From Dyadobacter sp. SG02 (lineage in GTDB: Bacteria; Bacteroidota; Bacteroidia; Cytophagales; Spirosomataceae): a stretch of 64,000 bases of DNA. Within the stretch, counting starts at the first letter, position 1; each line of letters begins with the position of its first letter. Location of the stretch: contig NZ_FNYL01000009.1 of assembly GCF_900109045.1 (NCBI RefSeq), forward strand, positions 1 through 64,000, read 5' to 3'. The translations under genes and the position numbers were made by a program. The notes under the pieces were generated by a model. The model did no database searches and was not told where the DNA came from. It saw only the letters and a program-made list of their open reading frames with translations. This document shows, piece after piece, positions 57,347-64,000 of this stretch.

Positions 57347-60300
57347 ATGAAACGAACTGCTACCTGCCTGTATTTACTACTTGCGGCTGGGATTGGGCCG
57401 GCTTTGAGTAATCCAATCATTTTTGCCCAAGAACAGCGAATTTCAAGACACCCGGGCGAACAAGCGCCGCGAAAATTGAAAGATGTGTTGCTGGAAGTAA
57501 AGCAACGGTTCAAAGTAGACCTGCTTTTTGATGAAGAGCTCGTCGAAGGACTTGTCAGTACCGCCGCGATCGAAAAAAACGACCGTGTTGAAAAAGTCCT
57601 CGACCTGCTGTTGCTGCCGATGGACCTGCAATACCGAAAGGTAAAAGCCAGGGCTTATATCATTGTAGCAAAGCCATCCCTTAAAACGAAGACTACATTT
57701 GAGCCGGTGGATAGTGCAAGTGAGATGCCCATCCGGAACGCATTGGCGAGTGCCGGAACTTCCCTGCGAAACCCAGCGGCAAGCGCAACCCCGATCCGCG
57801 TTGCGAAGACCGTGAATGGGGCTGTGACAGACAGTCAATCGGGCGAAAGCATCCCCGGGGTTACTGTGCTGATCTCCGGGAAAAACACCGGCACTTCAAC
57901 GGATGATAAGGGCCAGTATTCCATATCCGTCGAAGAAGGCGACGTGCTCGTATTCAGCTACGTGGGGTATTTAGCCCGCGAGGAAAAAGTAGGAAACCGA
58001 TCGCAGATCGATGTTAAAATGGCGCCGGACACCAAGTCGCTCGAAGAAGTGGTGGTGGTCGGCTACGGGACGCAAAAGCGTCAGGATATAACCGGGTCTA
58101 TCTCTTCTATTTCCGAATCGGAAATCAAAAAAGTAGTGCTCACCTCCGCGGACCAGGCCCTGCAAGGCCGCTCTGCCGGGGTTCAAATGACGCAAACTTC
58201 GTCGGCGCCTGGCGGAAATACGTCGGTAAGGATACGCGGTGGCAATTCATTGAGCGCCGGCAATGAGCCGTTGTATGTAATCGACGGGTTTCCGGTTTAC
58301 AATGACAATGGCCAGTACAGTTCGGGAGCGCTTAACAACGGTCAGCCTACCAACGTGCTCGCATCGATTAACCCGAGTGACATCGAATCTATCGAGATCC
58401 TGAAAGATGCTTCTGCAACAGCCATTTACGGAGCCAGAGGGGCCAATGGCGTTGTAATTATCACTACCAAAAGAGGCAAATCGGGCCAGTCCAACATTAC
58501 CCTGGAAGCATATTACGGTTTGCAGCAGGTCAATAAGGAAATACCGCTTTTGAACGCGACCGACTTCGCCATTGTAGCCAATGAATACCAGAAAAACCTG
58601 GGCCGGCCTGCTCCCTACCCCGATCCTCAGTCGTACGGACAGGGCACCAACTGGCAGAAAGAGGCTTTCCGGACCGCGCCCATTGAAAATTACCAGCTCG
58701 CATTCAATGGCGGCGATGCCAAAACCCAATATGCCATCTCAGGAAATTATTTCCGGCAGCAGGGCGTTATCCTCGGCTCGGATTTGAACAGGGGCTCGAT
58801 CCGTGTTAACCTTGACAGAAGTGTCAGTGACAGGTTCAAGATCGGAATCAGTTTCAATGCATCGCGGACGGTCAACAAGCAAATCACTTCGGACACCGAT
58901 CCGAACAGTAACAACACGCTCGGCTCGGTATCGTCCCTGCTTTCCACGCCTCCCACAGAGCCCGTGTACGATCAAAACGGCAATTACAGCCGGTTTATCG
59001 ACGCCAACAGCAACTTTGTCATCAACCCGATCGCGCGACTACTCGAAGTTACCAACCAATCGAAAACAAACCGGGTGCTGGGCAACTTCTTCGCCGACTA
59101 TAAGATTCTGGAAGGTTTAACGGCACGCGTCAGTTTGGGCGCCGACCAGATTTCGGTCAAAGAGGATTACTATCTTCCCGCATTCATTCAGGATGCCGGT
59201 GTAGACGCGGTGGCAAGACTAGGTTTTGTACAGAGTTTCAGCTGGTTGAACGAAAACACGCTTACCTATCAGCGCACGTTTGCAAAAAAACACGCCTTAA
59301 CTGCCCTATTGGGTTTCACGCGCCAGGCTTTTACGCGTGAATCTGCACGGACCGGTTCCCAGCGTTTTGTAAACGACATTCTTGGCGCAAATTCGCTGGG
59401 TAGCGGCGCATTGACTTTACCCCCGCAATCCGGCAGGACCGACTGGGCACTCGAATCTTACATTGGAAGGATTAACTATGGCTTCCAGGACCGCTTTCTG
59501 GTCACCCTCACGGGCCGTATTGACGGGTCTTCCCGCTTCGGTGCCGACAATAAATACAGCTTCTTCCCTTCCGGGTCATTCGCATGGCGTATCTCGGAAG
59601 AGAAATTTCTCAAACCGGTGAAAGCGGTGAGCGACCTCAAACTACGTGTGAGCTATGGCAGGACCGGTAACCAGGAAATCCCCCAATACCGCAGTCTGGC
59701 GGCATTGGGTAACAACAACTATCCTGTCGGTGGCGTGATCAATAGCGGACTGAGCTCGACGCGGGTTGCCAATCCGAATCTACGCTGGGAATCGACTGAC
59801 CAGTTTGACGTGGGTATCGATGCAGCCTTTCTGTCCAACCGCATTCAGCTTACCGCCGACTACTATCACAAAAAGACGACCGACCTGCTCCTGGACGTAG
59901 CCATTCCGAACAGTTCCGGTTTTGGATCTGCACTCCAAAACGTGGGAAGTACTCAAAACAAAGGACTTGAACTGGCTTTGAACACGGTGAACATTGATGG
60001 CAAATTCAAATGGAGAACTTCTGCCAATATTACCTTTAACAGAAACAAGGTGCTTAACCTGGGAGGCGACTATGAAAGACCATCAGGCCAGGCAAGTCCC
60101 AATTCGCAAATCCCTTACTCAGGCATTTTGCGCGTGGGTGAACCGGTGGGGATATTCTACGGATATGTTACCGACGGCTTGTTTCAAACATTGGACGAGA
60201 TCAAAAAATCGGGTCAGCCGTCTGCATTACCGGGCGACCGCCGTTATAAAGATCTTAACGGGGACGGTGCGCTGGATGCCAACGACCGCACGATCCTGGG

Positions 60301-60781
60301 ATATGCGCAGCCCAAATTTTTCTATGGGATCACCAATAATTTTTCTTTCAACAATTTCGACCTGAGCGTGTTTTTTCAAGGTGTGGAAGGCAACAGCATT
60401 TTGAACCTGAACCTGCATTCTGAAATTAACAATAGTGTTTTGGATGCGAAAAATCGCTGGTTACCAACCAATACAAACACGGATGTACCGCGTACTCCGA
60501 CGAACGGCAGGGTTGTCGACAAGCTCGTCGAGGATGGCTCTTTCCTTCGCCTCCGTAACATTATGCTGGGCTATAACCTTCCCAAGAATGCTTCAAATTT
60601 CCTGCATCTGCGCTCGGCGCGCGTGTACGTCAGCGCCCAGAACCTGCTGACATTCACCAAGTATACCGGCTACGATCCCGAAGTAAGCGCGTTTGGTCAG
60701 GATAATTTAAGTGTCGGCGTCGATCGCGGGAGTTATCCCGTCGCCAAACTGTTCACTTTCGGAATCAATATCGGTCTTTAA
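57347..60781 (+). CDS. SusC-type TonB-dependent receptor with STN signalling domain
   Basis: ATG at 57347, 14 bases after fecR; 1,144 residues. Signal peptide (about 1-26); STN domain (about 45-105: KDVLLEVKQRFKVDLLF, EKVLDLLLLPMDLQYR); carboxypeptidase-regulatory-like domain (NGAVTDSQSGESIPGVTV, GDVLVFSYVGYL); TonB box region EEVVVVGYGTQKR; plug with GSDLNRG and SIRIRGGNSLSAG-like; then the 22-strand barrel ending RGSYPVAKLFTFGINIGL. Imports oligosaccharides across the outer membrane with SusD, powered by TonB. The STN domain makes it a transducer to FecR. Confidence 0.95.
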   Translation: MKRTATCLYLLLAAGIGPALSNPIIFAQEQRISRHPGEQAPRKLKDVLLEVKQRFKVDLLFDEELVEGLVSTAAIEKNDRVEKVLDLLLLPMDLQYRKVKARAYIIVAKPSLKTKTTFEPVDSASEMPIRNALASAGTSLRNPAASATPIRVAKTVNGAVTDSQSGESIPGVTVLISGKNTGTSTDDKGQYSISVEEGDVLVFSYVGYLAREEKVGNRSQIDVKMAPDTKSLEEVVVVGYGTQKRQDITGSISSISESEIKKVVLTSADQALQGRSAGVQMTQTSSAPGGNTSVRIRGGNSLSAGNEPLYVIDGFPVYNDNGQYSSGALNNGQPTNVLASINPSDIESIEILKDASATAIYGARGANGVVIITTKRGKSGQSNITLEAYYGLQQVNKEIPLLNATDFAIVANEYQKNLGRPAPYPDPQSYGQGTNWQKEAFRTAPIENYQLAFNGGDAKTQYAISGNYFRQQGVILGSDLNRGSIRVNLDRSVSDRFKIGISFNASRTVNKQITSDTDPNSNNTLGSVSSLLSTPPTEPVYDQNGNYSRFIDANSNFVINPIARLLEVTNQSKTNRVLGNFFADYKILEGLTARVSLGADQISVKEDYYLPAFIQDAGVDAVARLGFVQSFSWLNENTLTYQRTFAKKHALTALLGFTRQAFTRESARTGSQRFVNDILGANSLGSGALTLPPQSGRTDWALESYIGRINYGFQDRFLVTLTGRIDGSSRFGADNKYSFFPSGSFAWRISEEKFLKPVKAVSDLKLRVSYGRTGNQEIPQYRSLAALGNNNYPVGGVINSGLSSTRVANPNLRWESTDQFDVGIDAAFLSNRIQLTADYYHKKTTDLLLDVAIPNSSGFGSALQNVGSTQNKGLELALNTVNIDGKFKWRTSANITFNRNKVLNLGGDYERPSGQASPNSQIPYSGILRVGEPVGIFYGYVTDGLFQTLDEIKKSGQPSALPGDRRYKDLNGDGALDANDRTILGYAQPKFFYGITNNFSFNNFDLSVFFQGVEGNSILNLNLHSEINNSVLDAKNRWLPTNTNTDVPRTPTNGRVVDKLVEDGSFLRLRNIMLGYNLPKNASNFLHLRSARVYVSAQNLLTFTKYTGYDPEVSAFGQDNLSVGVDRGSYPVAKLFTFGINIGL

Positions 60782-60793
60782 CCCTTGCTAACA

Positions 60794-62260
60794 ATGAAAT
60801 TCAAACATACCATAGCCGGGTTGATACTGGCGATTTCTCTTCCGGCCCTTTACAGCTGCGAAAACCATTTTCTGGACGAAAAGCCGCAGGATTTCCTATC
60901 GCCTGTTAACTTTTACCAATCCGAGGCGGATGCCAATGCCGCCGTCATAGCGACCTATGCGAATTTGCGGGGCACCTACAACCAGAACATGTACTTTCTG
61001 GCCGATCTGCCCTCCGAGCAGACCAACCCCGGAACTGGTTCGAATATTGACCGTACCAACATCGATAACTTCCAGTTTGAGCCGACCAATACCATCACGA
61101 CCGCCGTTTGGAACGAAAGTTATTCCACCATCAATCGCGCCAATGCCGTTATAGAACGTGTTCCGGGCATTACCATGGACGCAGGCCGGCAGAATGCGAT
61201 CATTGGCGAAGCCCGATTTCTGCGCGCGTTGAGCTACTTTCACCTGGTCCGTCTTTTCGGAGGAGTGCCGCTGCGCGTGCAGGAAACCACTTCATTAACG
61301 GGCCTGGATGTTGCCCGAAGCCCGGTTGAAGAAGTATATGCGCTGATCATTGCCGATTTAAAAGAGGCGGAAGCTACCCTACCCGACCAGCAGACGGGGA
61401 CAAATTTGGGAAGAGCCAGCAAAGGGGCCGCTTCAACGCTGCTGGCATATGTATACCTGACCCAAAAGGACTGGACCAATGCAGCGGTCAAATCCCAGGA
61501 AGTGATTGACAAGGCAGCTACATATGGCTATTCGCTTTTCGAGAATGCTGCCGATGTGTGGAAAATACAAAACGAAAACAAGCAGGAGCATATCTTCATG
61601 TGCCAATACCAATCTGGTCCCGAAGGTTTGGGGAGCCAGTACAACCACTTTTTCACATCGCGCCAAGCCAATGCGATTTTGGTTGGCGGCAGCGGTTATG
61701 CGATTCATTTGGTGGAAGATGCATTTTGGAAATCCTTTGCCCCTGGCGACGCCCGGCGCGATGCGTCCATTCTTTCCAGCTTCACCGATCCGAAAACGCA
61801 GAAGCTGATCACCTACCCTTCCACCCTGCTTTCCGAATTAAGCATATTTAAATATTATGATCCGGCTTCGTTTGCCCGTAACAACAACAATAACAACTAC
61901 CCTATCCTGCGGTTCGCCGATGTTTTGCTGATCAATGCGGAAGCGCTTAACGAGTTGAATGGCCCCAGCGAAAAGGCGTACGAAAGCATTAACAAGATCC
62001 GCCGCAGGGCAAAACTGGCAGAATTAAAAACGGGCCTGACCCAACAGCAATTCAGGGAAGCGGTATTGCAGGAAAGAAGCTGGGAGTTTTGCTTTGAAAG
62101 CAAGCGATTTTTCGATCTGATCCGCACGGAGACGCTCATTCCGGTGATGAAGGCGGCCGGCAAGAACCCGCTCCCGAGAAATTTACTGTACCCTATTCCG
62201 CAGAGAGAAATCGATGTCAACAACAAAATTGAACAAGCTGATCAAAACCCTGGATACTAA
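60794..62260 (+). CDS. SusD/RagB nutrient-binding lipoprotein
   Basis: ATG at 60794, 13 bases after susC; an earlier TTG three codons upstream is less likely. 488 residues. Lipobox ALYSC, then ENHFLDEKPQDFLSPVNFYQSEADANAAVI, the usual SusD start, TPR helices (IIGEARFLRALSYFHLVRLFGGVPL, GAASTLLAYVYLTQKDW) and a SusD C-terminus (YPILRFADVLLINAEALNEL, LQERSWEFCFESKRFFDLIRTETL). It caps the SusC barrel at the cell surface and binds the glycan. Confidence 0.95.
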   Translation: MKFKHTIAGLILAISLPALYSCENHFLDEKPQDFLSPVNFYQSEADANAAVIATYANLRGTYNQNMYFLADLPSEQTNPGTGSNIDRTNIDNFQFEPTNTITTAVWNESYSTINRANAVIERVPGITMDAGRQNAIIGEARFLRALSYFHLVRLFGGVPLRVQETTSLTGLDVARSPVEEVYALIIADLKEAEATLPDQQTGTNLGRASKGAASTLLAYVYLTQKDWTNAAVKSQEVIDKAATYGYSLFENAADVWKIQNENKQEHIFMCQYQSGPEGLGSQYNHFFTSRQANAILVGGSGYAIHLVEDAFWKSFAPGDARRDASILSSFTDPKTQKLITYPSTLLSELSIFKYYDPASFARNNNNNNYPILRFADVLLINAEALNELNGPSEKAYESINKIRRRAKLAELKTGLTQQQFREAVLQERSWEFCFESKRFFDLIRTETLIPVMKAAGKNPLPRNLLYPIPQREIDVNNKIEQADQNPGY

Positions 62261-62264
62261 ACAA

Positions 62265-64000
62265 ATGCGCTGCTGGGTCTCTATACTGATTTTACTACTG
62301 TTTTTTGGCACAAATGTGGCGACCGCGCAGGAGATTATCCTGCGCGGCAAAGTCCCCGTGTATATTCACCCCGAAGAACCGGCGCCCGTCCGCAAGGCCG
62401 TGACCGACCTGCTCAGGGATTTGAACAACGTCTTCGGACAACCTTCGCAGGTAGTTGACAAGTTGCCTGAAAGCGGACCGGTGATCGTTGTAGCCACAGG
62501 AACCAGATACGAAGGCAGCCAGAAGCCGGTAAGCGGCTGGGAAGCGCATCAAGTGTATGCAGACCACGGCCGGGTGATCCTGAACGGGGCTGATATGCGT
62601 GGGACGATCTACGCGGTTTACAGTTTTAGCGAGCTCGTTCTGGGGGTGAAGCCATTATGGTTCTGGACATCTGAAAAACCGGCCAAAAAGGGAAAAGTCC
62701 TCATCGCAGCCGATTACCTGAAAGCATTTTCATCGCCCTATGTGAAGTACCGCGCCTGGCTGCCCAACGATACCGACTTCCTTACGCCGTGGCAAAAGCT
62801 TTCAGCCGAAAACTACGAGGCTTTTTACGAAACTATGCTTCGGTTGAAGCTCAACACACTCGAAGGATCCATCGCCGACAAAAGCAGCTTCACCGCCCCA
62901 TTCCCTGCCGGAAAGGACGCCACGATCGGCCAACGGCGGGGTCTGATCACAACGGGCCACCACATGCAAATTTTCGGTTCGAATTATTCCAATTGGGCTG
63001 ATTATTGGCAAAAGATCCGCAAACTGCCCGTGCCTGAGCTGAAAATAGCAAACCGGGATGCGTTGAAAGAATGGTGGGCTTATCACATTGATCTCGCCGT
63101 GAAAAACAAGCTGGACGTTATCTGGCTGGTGGGCTTCCGAGGCAACCGGGACATCCCGTTCTGGGAATTTTTCCCCGATGCACCGACCGATCCCGCAAGC
63201 CGGGCAAAGGTGATCGATGAGATGGTACATATCCAGATCGATCTTTTGAAAGAAAAAATCAAGGATCCGCATCCGCCGATGCGGTTGACACTTTACAACG
63301 AAATGTCAACGTTGGTGGCTGGCGGATTCTTCAAATTGCCTGACGAACCTTCATTGATACGAAATTTCGTCGCGGCCCGCCGTGACCATTTCCCGGCTGC
63401 CGACGTACGTTCGCATCAGTTTTCCGGCGAACCGGCTGGTTATTATATGAACTTCCAGTTTACTTCGACAGGCTCGCACCTGGCGCAAGCGGAAGGGCCC
63501 AGGAAAATGCAGCAGAACTTCCGTATGGTAGATAGCCTAAGCGGAAATAAGTTGATCTTCTCGGTGGTCAATGCGGGCAATATGCGCGAGCACTTACTGG
63601 AATTGTCGGCCAATGCAGAGATGATGTGGAATTTCAAGACATTCAAGCCCGAGGAATTTTTGAAATCGTTTAGTGCTAACTATTTCGGAGATCCATTCGG
63701 AGCGGAAATCGGCACGCTTTACACTGACTTTTTCAATTCATACTGGCAACAGAAAAAAGGCGATCTGCCGGGTTTTGAACGTCAGTACCTGTTCCAGGAT
63801 ATGCGCTATGCCCGCGCGATGGAAATGCTGCTCAATGATCTGGAAAAGGGAAAATACAGTGTTAACCCGCTGGATAACCACCCGATGGACAATCCTGACA
63901 AAGGCAGTGTAGGTTATTTTCGCGTAATCCCGGCCGATAATGCGGCAACAGACCAGCTCGACGCTTTGCTGAAAGGTACCACTTCCAGCATTGCCAAACT
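62265..64000 (+). CDS. Glycoside hydrolase family 115-like (alpha-glucuronidase), partial
   Basis: The frame is open to the right end; at least 578 residues. ATG at 62265 gives a signal peptide (MRCWVSILILLLFFGTNVATAQ); an in-frame ATG at 62214 would overlap the susD end. Features: VPVYIHPEEPAPVRKAVTDLLRDLNNVFG, GADMRGTIYAVYSFSELVLGVKPLWFW, TMLRLKLNTLEGS and TTGHHMQIFGSN. These agree with GH115, enzymes that cut 4-O-methyl-glucuronic acid from xylan. Expected length is over 800 residues. The family call is from memory. Confidence 0.8.
   Translation, partial: MRCWVSILILLLFFGTNVATAQEIILRGKVPVYIHPEEPAPVRKAVTDLLRDLNNVFGQPSQVVDKLPESGPVIVVATGTRYEGSQKPVSGWEAHQVYADHGRVILNGADMRGTIYAVYSFSELVLGVKPLWFWTSEKPAKKGKVLIAADYLKAFSSPYVKYRAWLPNDTDFLTPWQKLSAENYEAFYETMLRLKLNTLEGSIADKSSFTAPFPAGKDATIGQRRGLITTGHHMQIFGSNYSNWADYWQKIRKLPVPELKIANRDALKEWWAYHIDLAVKNKLDVIWLVGFRGNRDIPFWEFFPDAPTDPASRAKVIDEMVHIQIDLLKEKIKDPHPPMRLTLYNEMSTLVAGGFFKLPDEPSLIRNFVAARRDHFPAADVRSHQFSGEPAGYYMNFQFTSTGSHLAQAEGPRKMQQNFRMVDSLSGNKLIFSVVNAGNMREHLLELSANAEMMWNFKTFKPEEFLKSFSANYFGDPFGAEIGTLYTDFFNSYWQQKKGDLPGFERQYLFQDMRYARAMEMLLNDLEKGKYSVNPLDNHPMDNPDKGSVGYFRVIPADNAATDQLDALLKGTTSSIAK

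Overview
The window looks like chromosomal DNA of a Bacteroidota bacterium, most likely a cytophagal soil or plant-associated genus such as Dyadobacter or Spirosoma. The phylum rests on type IX secretion (T9SS) sorting tails, a SusC/SusD pair with an ECF sigma/FecR switch, a hybrid two-component regulator, tandem FtsX permeases and DUF7009. The genus is an impression only. No rRNA, tRNA or CRISPR array was seen.

Layout. 0-4 kb: tail of a T9SS-exported protein, a broken subtilisin, a conserved unknown protein, a MarR-GNAT fusion with an operator, and a decayed ADP-ribosylglycohydrolase. 4-14 kb: a CheB-CheR-PAS-histidine kinase fusion, a P-type cation ATPase cut by one in-frame TAG, and the acetate kinase/phosphoketolase operon (sugar phosphate to acetyl phosphate to acetate plus ATP). 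14.8-22.3 kb: FtsX-type permease, polysaccharide deacetylase, IS3 remnant, broken methyltransferase, SnoaL-like protein, and a Crp-type regulator divergent from an oxidoreductase/SDR pair with a symmetric site between them. 22.3-25 kb: relics of an old yellow enzyme, a TPR protein and a molybdopterin oxidoreductase, plus an intact DUF7009 gene.

25-31.2 kb is accessory: single small genes (two membrane proteins, a lipoprotein, DUF3885, DUF416, two unknowns) in mixed orientation. It is bordered by an intergenic repeat, a tyrosine recombinase relic and a macro-domain relic, and resembles a store of orphan immunity genes. 31-41 kb: a secreted beta-helix protein, a T9SS beta-propeller-like protein, an isoquinoline oxidoreductase relic, a membrane-anchored protein with a possible DNA-binding N-terminus, several membrane proteins and a RibD-like reductase. 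41-53 kb: a large hybrid two-component regulator, a serine beta-lactamase-like protein, a TonB-domain protein, a Kazal-type lipoprotein, an ECF sigma/membrane-protein pair, a GNAT and small envelope proteins, with a second intergenic repeat in two copies. 53-64 kb: AraC regulator divergent from a TetX-like monooxygenase, then a polysaccharide utilization locus (ECF sigma, FecR, SusC, SusD, GH115-like enzyme running off the right end).

At least a dozen genes are broken or reduced to fragments. Some carry only one lesion (ATPase, methyltransferase, two small genes), so recent mutation and assembly error both remain possible; others are clearly old. The most unusual signals are the two intergenic repeat families, GC-rich micro-insertions in the IS3 relic, and the accessory block of immunity-like genes.
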